Of a DNA stretch of 64,000 bases, positions 13,265-25,400 are shown piece by piece. Origin of the DNA: Lineus longissimus (lineage: Eukaryota > Nemertea > Pilidiophora > Heteronemertea > Lineidae); assembly GCF_910592395.1 (NCBI RefSeq), contig NC_088314.1, positions 2,232,001-2,296,000 of the forward strand, in the 5' to 3' direction. The translations under genes and the position numbers were made by a program. Position 1 is the first letter of the stretch, and each line of letters opens with the position of its first letter. The notes beneath the pieces were generated by a model. The model was not told the DNA's origin. It ran no database searches and saw nothing but the letters and a program-made list of their open reading frames with translations.

Positions 13265-14700
13265 CAGCTGGAGTTACAGACGACCTCAGTAGCTGTAGTT
13301 CAAGAGTTGAAACAGCTGTAGTTCAACAGCCATAACTGCTGTAGCAACTGTTCAGTAGATACAGATGAACAGTTGCATGTTAGCAGCTGGAACTTCTGTA
13401 GTTCGACAGGACTACATGACTGTTCGCTGCTGTTAATTCTGTAGTTCGCCAGTCATAACAATTGCATGTGAGCAGCTGAAAATTCTATGGTTAGACAGTC
13501 TCGACAACTGCATTTTGGCAGCCCTAACCACTGTTGTTTTAATTGGTTGCTGTTCACTAGTCATGGTCATGGGTGCACTTCAGCAGCCTTAACTACTTTA
13601 GTCATTTAGTGTGCTTCCTAATCTATGCTTCTTTTGCCAATTGGTCAAAATGCACTGGTCAGTAGAAACAGCAACAAACTGAGCTATGGTCCACGTCATG
13701 ATTTTTTGGGGGTTGGGGGGGTTGTCTATGAGAAAAATGTTCTCGGTATAATGTATATTGTCCCTATGGGATTTAAGATGTTACAACATTGACCAATCTA
13801 TTGGCAGCATTCGGTATATCCTGATATGCTGTGTGAGGTACACGTAGATATTGAGAAAGACACATCCTATTGACTGTTAAAATGAAATTGTCATAATTGT
13901 TATGCCAATTGGCGTTATTGTTAAGGTTTCAGAAAGCAAAATCTTTCCGTCCATGGTTTACTTGCTGATATAGTTTTGACAAGGTCCATGTTATTTAATG
14001 TCGAGATTGTTAGACTTGAGACTTTTCTTGAATGTGCTCTACAATCTGCTAGATACTTTTTGGTGTACCTTGGCATGTAGGCTTATATCTCTTACCTTAG
14101 CTGACAGTGACTTCATTAAGGAAGAGCATTTGTTTCAAGTTGGGATGAATAACCCTTCTAAGCTGCCATTTTAAACAAAAAATCAGGTTGAATTCGATGA
14201 AAAATGTTAGAATAGTCTTTTTAGAATAGTCTTCTTAGAATTGTCTCTACAGTCTTTCTTTTATCTGTTTTGGGTGTGTGTAATTTATTGAGGAGTTGAC
14301 TTTGTGTGTAAATGTAGTCAGCTTTAATCCGCTATTGATGTCCTGATGCTTTTAAACCTTGTAAAATCTATCCTAGAAATAGTATATCAGGTGGATTGGA
14401 TGACGATGATAATGATAGACATATCTGAAGCAAAATGTCTTAAGCCCATGCAATCATGTTTTTAGGGAGAATGCTAATAAATGCAAAAACTTTCATGAAA
14501 CATCTACTGTTTGCTTTTCATAGCTTTATGGGTTCACTTGTCCTGATGTGTTGTCATAACCAGATGTACAGCCTTCCATTGTTTGGATTGGGCGCAAAAT
14601 ATTGGGATTTATCCCCATTGAGACCCTAAGATTCTAGTTGGGGACGACGTATTTGAGTCCAAAATAAAACGCCACCAGAGATTTTGTTCATTTTGACACC
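13265..14700 (+). other. PTPDC1 3' UTR with poly(A) signals and degenerate repeats
   Basis: This non-coding stretch follows the PTPDC1 stop codon. Canonical AATAAA hexamers lie at 14476-14481 and 14663-14668, so the transcript probably ends shortly after one of them. The first 300 nt (about 13265-13560) are built from a diverged repeat of about 30-50 nt around CAGCTG and CTGTAGTTC-like words, so the 3' UTR begins in an old minisatellite. The UTR boundary is inferred from the hexamers only. Confidence 0.6.
14476..14481 (+). terminator. Poly(A) signal AATAAA, PTPDC1
   Basis: A canonical hexamer about 1.2 kb after the PTPDC1 stop. A second one lies at 14663-14668. I could not confirm which is used. 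Confidence 0.5.
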
Positions 14701-15545
14701 AAGGATCAAGCCAAGTATCTGGTCATGACAGTAGTGTCAAGTCAGTCCCATAGAGGACACCTCCCGACCGGTCTGTTTTTGTCTTCGCGTGTGACTTGCA
14801 TGCCTGTGGTCACAATCAGACGATAGTCACAACCAGGATACCTCTTTACTTGTCACTGTAAGGTGGCTAGCCCTGTCTGTAATAGTCACTACCAGGAGAC
14901 ATTCACAACCTTGAGACGTCTTTCTCCACCTGGAGGAGACACCACAATCCATCCCGACAGAGGCATTTCAAATTCCGTAAGCACTTGACACAATAGTTTG
15001 ACTTCCAGCATTATTTTCACCATGAGGTGAGAGAGAGAGAGAGATAGTCATAATCACCTCAACGAGTCTTGCTGCTCAACAGTTTTGTCTACATGCTTCA
15101 GTCACAACCGGATCGGACTAAGCATGGTGGGAGAGACAAGACGATCACAACTGGACGAAAACGACCTGCTAACATCTAGGAAATGTAAGTATATCCTCCC
15201 CCATTCCTCCCCCTGTTGATGTGAATTCTGGGATTGAGTATGAATCTGTCATAATCAGTTTTATTGCAAGATATGGCGCTTTAAAAGTTGTAGTTGGATG
15301 TAGTAGTATACTGTTAAAATACTGTCCCAGTAGTACGAATGGAACTTTATCACCGTCTGATTCGTCTGCTCGGTTGTCTATTCGCCAGAAGATACAGCGC
15401 CAAGAGCGAGAAGACATGAAGACAGTCGGTCTCCAAGGCACAACCAAGGTCGGTCTCCGTGGCCAAGCCAAAACTGAAGGCTCGTGATTAAAGACTTAGG
15501 TCGCCATCCAACCTAAAACTGGGTAGCTAATGAGACGCACATAGA

Positions 15546-16330
15546 GGTATTCAGTGGACACTGACATCCTTCCCAGAAGACCTCGACTTCGCGGTGATTT
15601 AGCCCTCCTTGCCGTCAGGTACGCTAATATGCAAGAGAAAACCAACAGGCTAAACCAGCACTCCAAACCAACAGGACTATCTTTCAACATTCCTAAGACA
15701 AAGCTCATGAGCATCAACACCATCCCACCATCACCAATGTTGATGACTTCTTTAATCATGGAAGCTTGCTCAGCAAGGACAGTGGTACGCAGAAGGATAT
15801 CAGGAGTAGAACCAACAAGGCAAGAACAGCCTTCTTCAAGCTAAATCTCATATGGAAGTCCACCATCTATTCCATAAAGACCAAAGTCAGGCTACCAGCA
15901 ACGTTAAGTCCGTACTCCTCTATGGCTCGGATGTTGGAGAACCACCGTAGAAGACATGGGGAAGATAGCGTCCTTCCATAACGGATGCCTACGCAAGATC
16001 TGCAGGATATTCTTGCCAAGAATGATCACCAACAAGGCTCTCTATGAGAAGACTCATACAGAATGTATCCGGAACGAGATCAGGCGGAGGAGATTCCGAT
16101 GGCTAGGTCATGTGCTGAGAATGCAACCAGACTGCATACCCAAGGTGGCTCACAGATTGACCCCACAAGGAAGACGGAAACGTGGACGGCCAAAGACCAC
16201 CTGGCGCCGCACGATGACGAAAACCTTTGGTCTGTCTTGGGACACAGCAATACGAGTGGCCAAGGACAAGGGAAGATGGCAAGAAATGGTGAAGGCCTTG
16301 TGCTCCAGCACCAAGGACGAAGAGGAATAA
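15546..16330 (+). mobile_element. LINE (non-LTR) reverse transcriptase relic, frameshifted
   Basis: This is the 3' half of a LINE reverse transcriptase ORF, split over three frames. 15546-15593 reads GIQWTLTS...EDLDFA up to the catalytic FADD box. A one-base loss near 15594 shifts the frame inside that box, so one catalytic Asp codon is destroyed. The next segment runs to about 15760 (DLALL, MQEKTNRLNQ, LSFNIPKTKLM). Another frame carries KDIRSRTNKARTAF and IWKSTIYSIKTKVRL, then NVKSVLLYGSD. After a further shift near 15938 comes FHNGCLRKICRIF, RRRFRWLGHVLRM, GRRKRGRPKTTWRR and KDKGRWQEMV, a block typical of the C-terminus of abundant LINEs in marine invertebrates. The 5' endonuclease portion is not recognisable. 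It is a dead, 5'-truncated copy. Confidence 0.88.
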
Positions 16331-17046
16331 GTAAGGAGATCTAAGGATTAGGGCTACTAATAGCACTGAACGACAATGGTGTTGGGGACAGTTTGCACCT
16401 ACAAATAGAGACTCTGGATGTGTTAGATCGGAGCTCCGTGGAGTTTTACGTCATTTCATATGGCAAGTGACCTGTTCAAGGGCGAGTTTGATACCCCGAG
16501 AACCATGTTTCAAGACATCTGTTTGCGCATTCGATGAGACCTTGGTGAGAGACACAATATGGTTACAATCACCAGAGTGAGCCTGACCGATCATCGGGCC
16601 TCGTTGCTAACGTGTTGCCGGCCAAGATAGTGAGATATATGAGACGGTCACAACGGGACCGAATCGGACCTGGCTGCACAACGATGGTGTTGCCAACATG
16701 GAGAAAAAGTCGAGGCATAACCAGACGGAATCGGGGCTGGTTGATCTCCACCAACGGGTTGCCAACAGATTGAGATAGCCTGGATATAGGCGCCACCGGA
16801 CCCGCGAATCGGGACAGCTGCACCACGACAATATTGTGAGAGACACGACACGGTCACAATCACCCCCAGTGAGCCTGGTTCTCCCGTTTAGCCAACATGG
16901 TGCGAGGGAGATGGGACAGCCACTCCCAGATTGAACCCGATCCTCTACCGATGATTGACATCCTTCCAATGATTAAGTGTTCTTTCTAGAGACGTGAAAA
17001 TCACATCCTTGCTCAGATAAAGTGTCTTTTCTCGGAGCTTGACAAA

Positions 17047-17286
17047 TCACATCTGGATAAACTGTCCTTTCGAGATACTTGGCAAGTCACATCCTTGCCC
17101 TGATCGCGTCCTTTCTGGAGGCATCATAGGTCACATCCTAGCCCTGATAAAGTGTCCTTTCAAGATGTTTGACAAGACACATTCTTGCCCTGATCGCGTG
17201 CTTTCTGGCGGCATGATAGGTCACATCCTAGCCCTGATAAAGTGTCCTTTCAAGATGTTTGACAAGACACATTCTTGCCCTGACGA
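17047..17286. repeat. ~90-bp tandem repeat, about 2.7 copies
   Basis: TCACATCCTAGCCCTGATAA starts at 17131 and again at 17221, a period of exactly 90 bp, with nearly identical intervening DNA. A diverged third unit begins at 17047 (84-bp spacing), and further weak similarity extends to about 16990. Because 90 is a multiple of three, an open frame runs through it with a 30-residue repeat; I do not consider that frame coding. Confidence 0.9.
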
Positions 17287-17519
17287 ATCACCACCTGGTA
17301 TGCAGATGTATGGACTTCCCTGGGCGAGACAAGGAACAAATCACATCCTAACAAGCCAAGTGTCTCCCCTACCTTCTTGTGCAGTAGGACAAGAGGAGCA
17401 AGTCAGAATCATATGAAAAACAACACCAGGATAATCGGCATCATCATTTATTTTTGACTGCAATAGTTACATGAGACGGAATCTGTTTAACGAGAGTTGT
17501 TGTTCATTTGTAACTAAGT

Positions 17520-17572
17520 CACTGGAAAGTCGTAGAACAAGCCACTCTCTGAGTGACTGCGACTTCCCAGTG
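17520..17572. other. Two-tier inverted repeat (hairpin)
   Basis: CACTGGAAAGTCG (17520-17532) pairs with CGACTTCCCAGTG (17560-17572) with one mismatch. Between them a second small palindrome, CACTC...GAGTG, is nested. On either strand a transcript would fold into an extended stem. There is no evidence of expression. It lies 0.5 kb before the earliest plausible DSTYK 3' end. Confidence 0.6.
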
Positions 17573-18029
17573 ACTGAGACAGTTACAACACCAAATTATC
17601 ATTCAAGTCAATACTGTAGACCATACATACATGTACGTTGCAACGAGTCATCTCACATGACAACTGACAGACACAATTGTGACAGGTTAATTTCGTGAGT
17701 CAATGCCAATTGTTCAAGTATTCATTAATCATTTGAAGTATTGACGTACATTGACAACAACAAAAAACGGGGACAAAATGGAGAGCATGATGGCCGAGTT
17801 ACTTATTATATGCATTGCTTCTGTGGAAACTATGGCAATATTCACATGAAATCAAACAGCGCGGGAGTGTGAGAACAACCCGCTTGCAGCAGTACCTATC
17901 ACACAAATATTCCTTTTTAGTCTACAGTACATTAGCGACAGAATCCCGGAGACATTATTGATAAAATATCATTTGTAGGCTCAAGCACCTGTATGTACAG
18001 TTCATTTGGTTGCGAGTTGCAGTTCCAAC

Positions 18030-19266
18030 TTTATTTTATGATGATTGAGCAGAATATACAAGTCGCTGAGATGTCTTTGGCTTTTGCAAACAGCGATATA
18101 TCAGTTTTCATTATGAAACATTAAATTGTATTGCAGTTGTCAAGATTTCGGTGATCTCTGGTCGCAGAGGAATCATATTACAAGCAGATTATAAGATATG
18201 CTAAAATGGTTATTCAGGCAAATGCCAAAGGCTATGAAATGCTACAATCACATAACTATGCAGTCGAGACAAACGTTAGAAATATCTTTCTCTCCTATTC
18301 CATGGAAGCATTAGAACGGTTTGTTGAAATTGAAATGTGTACTATTTCGATTCACATATCATATACATGTACAATTCATTCTTAAAGGTGGAATAGTGCT
18401 AATGGCCAACTGGGTTGGCCATTATACGAATATTTTACCAACATGGAGTGTGACACTATTGTGAAAGACTATTAACACCCTGTCCAAAGCAGTAGCAAAA
18501 CTTAATAGTCTACCATCAAATACAATTTCAGATATATACACAATTATATATACACAGATAAGAAGATAAGATCGATCAAACTATATACAGTTTTATAAGA
18601 ATAGACTTTGATGGTATTCATCATGAATGCTTGGACCAAAAATATATAGCAAATATTTCAAGCGCATAAGGGTCTACATAGGTAGATGCATCAAACATCT
18701 TAACAGCAAAGTTATCTGACAAGCAGCTTGAACCTTACTTCTTTATTTACATTTCATGTCCACTCATTTTTTCTCCAGAAATAGTTGATACATAAAAATT
18801 TCACATCTCCATGTGCAATCCTACCACATTTTAAAACAATGGTTTACATACATAAACCTCTTTTGGAAGACAAAATCGTCAACAGCAAATAGCCTTAACA
18901 TGGTTGATCTTTTTTAACAACGTCCATTTGAGGGCCCAGAAGGAGCTTATGCAATAGATCAGGTCAGGCTAAACTTCTTTGAAAATTAGCCCTGGATTAT
19001 AAATGAACATGTAAATAGCCCTGTATGTATAGCACCTACGTATGAAATAACTTTACAACAGCAAATACACTCTGTAGCAACACTTAGGAAGGTACTGCAC
19101 TGTAGAAGTGCCCTCATCATGTCGGGGAGAAAAGCAGTCTCTCATTGAACTGAGAAAGATTTGAAAACTATGCCCAATGTTAAGGTAACACTGTCTCTAT
19201 TTTGAATGTAATACACATGTACATTCTAAACAATACATCAAAAGTACTTGTATTCAACTCTCAAAT
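18030..19266 (-). other. DSTYK 3' UTR (distal terminal exon 12b)
   Basis: This lies downstream of the 12b stop codon on the minus strand. AATAAA signals (read as TTTATT on the plus strand) lie at 18742-18747 and 18030-18035, implying a 3' UTR of roughly 0.5 or 1.25 kb. No AATAAA was found between the two terminal exons (19476-19851). A transcript ending its reading frame in exon 12a may therefore use these same distal signals and carry the 12b exon DNA as 3' UTR. Confidence 0.5.
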
Positions 19267-19475
19267 TTACAAATCATCATCTATGAGAGTTAGAGATTTG
19301 CTCCTTAGAGGCCTCGGAGCCCGGGTCACACGTGACTGTGTATTGCTCAAAATAGTTTGCAAACGAGGCTCCACATAGCCGAGCAGAGGCCGCTTGGATG
19401 GTTCGCCTTCCCAACAGTCCTGCATGAGTGACCAGCAATCATCATCAAACTGGGCCAGTTTCTCAGGCCGAACAC
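19267..19475 (-). CDS. DSTYK: DSTYK alternative terminal exon 12b
   Basis: The acceptor TTCTAG leads into [40 protein letters not shown], then a basic tail with SKSLT followed by LIDDDL and TAA. It matches the phase of 12a. The acidic end (DDDL) and RPLLG are closer to vertebrate DSTYK (which ends LDDST as I recall it), so 12b is probably the ancestral terminal exon and 12a the derived copy. Confidence 0.88.
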
Positions 19476-22400
19476 CTAGAAAGAAAGGCCAAACCTTGTA
19501 TGACTACGCGACTCTATTGAAACCTTCATCGCCATATGCTTCGACATAACTTAACATCAATACATACATGCAGTTCATAGACACTTCAAATGACATAAGG
19601 AGTACAGGAGCTACAACCGAGGAAGAGTTTCTAAGAGAGATGACTTCAGATTTTCAGATCCAGAATGCAGCCTCAAAGTCTAGTGACAGCTCCTTTCAGT
19701 CAAACACAATATGCAAGGACTACACCCACCCCAAGCTGCCAAGACTGCCTTTTGACACCCTGAGATCCTGAAAATCTGAAATCATTTCTTGATCAAACAA
19801 AGTTCTCCTATCCCTAGTCTCTCACTACATAAGCAAGGTTTATCTATCCTACTATGTAAGGGATTTGCTTTTAGGTGATCTAGCGTGCCGAGGGATCCGG
19901 GGCTTAGCTTTGCCAAGAATCTTCTTGATCTTGGGTTCAACATATCCAAGGTGTGGTCGTCTGTGGTGCTCGCCCTGCCAACACTGCTGCATTAATCTCC
20001 AGCATTCATCATCAAAATGGGGCAACTTCTCCGGGCGCACCCCTACAACACAATGTTAAAAGCAGATTTTACATCGCTTCTGATTGTATGTAGCTGTGTG
20101 TTATTATGATGGAGAAAGGCAAGCCAAAAATGTAAAGCCAAGGAAATTTGAAATGCATGTTTGAAATGGTCACGTGACAATGTTTTCATTCACGAGGCGG
20201 TATCATCTGTATTGTTCTTCCCACCGCCAAGCCGTGAAAGATTCATCTGTCCATTACGATGCATCCCAGTACCGGCACCCAAGACATGCAGGACAACCAC
20301 AACCAACCAGTCACCAAATAATGCAGAAAACAGAATAAGAAGCCAATAGGGCACAGATCGTTTAAACCAAGCTGGTCTTGCGAATCTCACACTCAGGGTT
20401 ATCGGCAGAACCTAGCTAGAGTGAGACACTGTGCTTCCTGTGCATGCAAGAGTCTCTAGCTGCAAACCAAGATGGCATTGGTGAAAATGATCTGCAGGCT
20501 GGACATTGAAGATGAAGACTTGACATATCATGCTATGAAAACACATTTAAGTTTGAAACTTCCCTAACAACTTACACATGAGAAATACAGGCAGAGAAGA
20601 GACAATTCTAACTCCGAGAACAATCTGAGTATCGATTACTTGCCCATCTATCCCTGAATATAACTTTTACAGTCTAATAATGGCCTCTTTTTGTCCCTAC
20701 TTTCTCTTCCCCTTGCCTGTGATATTATCAACATCAAACTGAATTCCCTCAAGCTCTACACTCACCTCTTTTGACTGAAGTCCACAGCATATCCTTACTG
20801 GTGCACTGCTCAAACGCATACGGCAGTCTCACGTGACCCGCACAAATGTACCAAAACAAGATACCAAAGGCGTAAACATCAACACTGTTGTCATAGCGGC
20901 CTGTAAACAACTCGGGTGCCATGTGAATCGGAGTACCGACGATGCTTCCACTCATCATGGCTTCTGGTTTACAAAAACCCAAGTCGGTTATTTTGCCACG
21001 ATTTCGTTTGTCAAGCTGAAATTAGAGAGGAGAAACTTAGATCAAAGACAAAGGATTGTCATGGCTAAACACACAAATGAACAATTTCTAAGGGACAATG
21101 CTAGTTGAACAAGAGGGGGACGGTTGTTTCAAGCAGAATGGACCAGTATTTTGTAAGGAGATTTACTGTTATTTTGCTAATGCTGTGAAGTTCAAGATTT
21201 TCCCAAAACATGTCCTTTATAGGCAAGTTGAACACTGGATTACTCTCTCAAGTGGTGTCCTCTCTAAGACCAGTTCTCTCTTAGTCTTGGATGACTCAAG
21301 CAGAACTGAGTATCTGAACAAGATAAAGTGCACTCACCAGAACATTTTTCAACTTGATGTCACGATGTACGAGGCCTTGACTGTGAAGGAAGCGTATTCC
21401 CTCGACCACATCAATGGCAACTTGTAACCTGAAGAAGGAAGACAAACATCAAACACAGAAAACAAGATTTTGCTATGATATTACTTGAGGAACTTCTTAA
21501 CCTTTCTTAAAACTGATAGTTTAAGTTAAGCTGGCTCAGGAATGTTTTGAGATTATTGAAATCTGAAGTCAGTCATGAAGCGTTACTGAACACGGCATCT
21601 TAGTACTACAAGAGTCACCACTACTTCATACATTTAAAATCCCAAGTTTTGCATGGACTTTACAGCAAAATATAGACCACAAAATGATTCAGTATACATG
21701 CAATTGTAACACCATGCACGCTAAAACCCCTAAGTTAAAGGCCAAGTACATGAGTGTATGTGTTTAACACAGTGACCCACTTGTAATCATAGGGTATAAT
21801 GCAAACACGGAAATATCTGTGTACCTCTTATTTTTGACATTCACAGAAAATCTCCCAAAAAAACAGCAGTGAAAAATATGATCTGATTGAAATGACTGTT
21901 ACGGAGTTGTAAAGAGAGTAAAACTATAGCCTTGCACTAATCTGACCACGATTCCATCCTAATTCTCAAAAGAAATGCATAGCAGACCTATATATTGAGA
22001 AATACGAAAGACCTCTGCTGATCTTCAGCCATACGACAAGACCATGTTTTTCATGCCAATTAGAAACAGTTAATAGTGTTAGTTTTTAGAAACAGACATT
22101 ATTATCTTTGTCACCAAAAGCAGGAAATTAGCTTTTTTTCTCAAGGATATGGGGGTAGATTCATCTATCCTTGAATTTACATGTCTAATGTTAATTGAGA
22201 CAATTTGTAAATAAACAATGCCTTACAGGGCTCAATAAATATCTAGACTTGTTTATTGTTACAATATGCAGTAAACAATACTTTTGTGGCAACTGTTTCA
22301 ACACATACACAAGATCATCAATGGTAAAAAATACAATTTCTTAAAACGATTAGTCTAATTTTGTCATCTACAAACAAGTTGGGAGAAGTGTATTCAGCAT

Positions 22401-25400
22401 AACATATCATGAAATGAGATGTGTTTGAAGGCAAGAAGCAGAACTGAACCGACAACCCAACAGAAAACTCATACCAAAGAAAGAGAAAGGGGTTATTAAA
22501 CTTAGAAATGGAAAAGAAAGGGGGAGAAAACGATCACTTTCCAAGCCGGAGCGAATGCTTCTGATAATTTTCAACCTAATTTTTACAGCTATATTTTAGT
22601 ATATATATATCTCTCTACAGATTTTTATGTTAAGAAGACTCCAAGAGCAGTCGGAAGAACTAAATGAAGGGAAGAAAAGAATGTTGGGAGGGTAAAATCA
22701 ACAAGAAACTCAGCTTCCAGCTTTCAATTTCCTGAAACATCATTCTTCCACACTTCCAATATTGTTTTTTTTGGAGAGTTAGGGAAATACCCTTCATTAT
22801 TACTGTTAGACCAGAGAACTTAGGACAAATAGTGCAGGACAGACAGACCTGCAAGAAGTTCCACACAAACTACAAAACATCTCGGACAGATTGTCCAGAG
22901 TCAATTGGAAACAACCACCCTTGGGGCATAAATTTTGTGTGTCCAGTATGAGGTTCTCAAGAATTCGTTGTTTTAGAATAACGAGATCTCGGACAGCACT
23001 AATGTTGCTTGCCAAATGTTCTGCAGGTTGTTGGGAACAACTCCAGGGTGAACCAAATGAAAGGCAATGAACCACACTGACCAGTACAAAGATTATGAAA
23101 ATCCATGCCAAGTTACGAGAAAGCCACCAAGCTACAAGTAGATGTGATCGTATTACCTATTGGGCCAGTCTAGACCTGTTCGGATAGCAGACTCCAGGTC
23201 GCGCTGGAGTAAATCAGAGACCAGCAGCACTTCTGGCGTATAGCCATCACCATAATCATAATTAATAAGTGCTGCATGCATTGAGATAATTCGGTCATGA
23301 GCTGGCAGTGACCTGTGGAGAGATATCAGACTGGTTAGCTGGTAAAAGAATGGCTTCTTGAACCCAGCTGGGCTCCAGGGTAATAACCATATTTTGCTAT
23401 CTGCAGTCCCTGCTGAAAGGGAATTGGCATTAGAATGAGACAACGAACTCCACAACTGCAATGGCAATTTGAAAAATTCCTCAAAGGTTTTGAACCGGCC
23501 AAGACAGACCTTTCCCCCAAAACAAACAGAGTTGAAATCCCTAAACAGCCAAGAAACAAGGATGCAACAAAAATTAATACGTCTGACATTTCGTGGAGCA
23601 AAAAACCCACATACATTGATGAAAATGAGAGTTGTCTTTAAAATTGCCACATCTTGTGAGGTTCAGAGTCTGTTGAGAATCAGTCTGGGAAGGTGGGTGT
23701 GTCTTGTACGTGGGTACCCGCTTACCTACTCGGCCAATCAAGGCCTGTTTTAATAGCTGAGTACAGATCTCGCTGCAGACGCGGCATGATGAGGAGGACC
23801 GCAGGCGAGGTGCCACCAGCGTAGGAATAATCGATGACCGAACCAAAGATTGTCACAAGGCGTTCATGTTCTGCTACATTCCTGGGTAGAAAATACAAAG
23901 AGTTCAAAACAGAAACACCCCGGTCAATATCCCATGACTATGTCTCTTTAGTTTAATCATGCAGACGACAATCACAGTGGCGACACCCATATCACTTGTT
24001 GGTTCAATCCACTGATCACTTCCATTACATGTAATGGTGAACTCCTATATTCGCCACAGGAGTTCCAATTATGTCATGACGTTACTTCCACTGAAAAATT
24101 TGGCAATAATATGATGATACGCGATACTTGGAAGAAAGTGATGATAGGACTTTAAAAGACATAACTCAATTTCATGATTTTGTGTGCAACAACGGAACAC
24201 ACTTGTTTTTTTTGTTACTATGCCTGTTTGTATCATATCTTGTTATGGGTGCCTTGTTTGGACAGTCCGATTCTTTCACTACCTTTATTATTGTCATGGT
24301 ATGCAAAAACACGAAAGCCAGTATTCCAGGAGGCAGGACACGGACCAACACTTGGTTAACAGATGTACCACCAACTACGAGATAACAAAGTGGGCATAGT
24401 GTTTGGATGTGAAGAGTTCAAATGCAGTTCAGTCAATCAACGCGGCACTTTTCCATTGACGATGCCTTCAAGACCAAACCAACTTACTTGGTATAGTAAA
24501 ATTCTAAAGCAAGATCATTCCAATGTTTGTCATCAGGTGGCACCACTGACTTAATAGCGCATGGTGAGTAGCCCGCCCAGTTATCACAGGAGTAAACGAC
24601 ACCATACTGTCCACGCCCAATCTCACGGCCCATCTGAGGCATACCTGAAAGAACAAGGTAGAGCTGAACATTAGGCGCTCAAAGGCCTAGACAGACAAAC
24701 AAATACTACAAATACAGAGTTTCAGCTAATTTGCTAACAGCGCTAGAAATGGTGTCAAAACGCATTTGCAGAATGATGGAATTGATCTAGCAAGATTGCT
24801 TTTGCCGTTTCATATCATTAGTCGTTCCGTACGAGCCTTGAAAAGGTGTGTGACTCACTGCACCTCCTTGGCTGAAGGATTCAAATAGCCACTACACCAT
24901 TTAATAATGATGCAATAATAATGATGCGTCTTATATAGCGCAGTATCCAGGCCGTTTGCCCGCTCAAAGCGCTTTACATTATTACCCCGGTCTCTCCTGA
25001 AACCTTTCAGTAGAACTCAGAAAGGCTGCCGTCAATTCAGCGCACTAGCTGATCATTCCAACCGGTACCCATTTATACACCTGGGTGGAGAGAAGCAACT
25101 GCAGGGTTAAGTGTCTTGCCCAGGGACACTGAAACCAGTATTGTGGTTCTAACCGGAGTCGAACCCACGACCTTTCGGTTATGAGTCCGACGCTCTAACC
25201 ATTACTCCACTGATTTCTCACATCAACGCCGACACAAGGAATATCAGACTACCCCACTCCCAGTAAAACCTGTAACGTACCATACATGATCATATCCCGC
25301 AAAGATATGCTCTCCAAAGCCATCCTAGCCACTCTCGGAGCATGAATTTTCCGCACACGTAACCTTTGTTCTTCCGTCTTTTCCAAACGCCCTGAGTGTC

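Larger units (their letters stand above)
14700..17420. repeat. Degenerate GTCACAAYC / GAGACAC repeat region
   Basis: From about 14.7 to 15.2 kb and again from 16.4 to 17.4 kb, words such as GTCACAACC, AGGAGACA, GAGAGACAC and GTGAGCCTG recur at irregular short spacing. For example, GAGACACAATATGG with ATCACC and AGTGAGCCTG near 16.55 kb is repeated as GAGACACGACACGG with ATCACC and AGTGAGCCTG near 16.84 kb. The LINE relic at 15.5-16.3 kb splits the region in two. A similar AGTCACAACC cluster lies near 63.5 kb. Unit boundaries are too eroded to define by eye. Confidence 0.5.

Noticed and set aside
17039-17416. A 125-residue open frame with a 30-residue internal repeat
   Set aside because: It is generated by the 90-bp tandem repeat (a multiple of three). 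It lacks any known domain and sits in degenerate repeat DNA.
20190-20390. A 66-residue minus-strand frame with a membrane-like segment
   Set aside because: It is intronic (between DSTYK exons 11 and 12a) and no family resemblance is seen.
22806-23111. A 101-residue minus-strand frame with a hydrophobic N-terminus
   Set aside because: It lies inside the DSTYK intron between 9b and exon 10, resembles nothing known, and the DSTYK exon chain is complete without it.
25145-25212. A tRNA-Met-like sequence on the minus strand
   Set aside because: The A and B boxes are good, but the acceptor stem is not convincing and it runs directly into a SINE body, so it is a SINE head rather than a tRNA gene.
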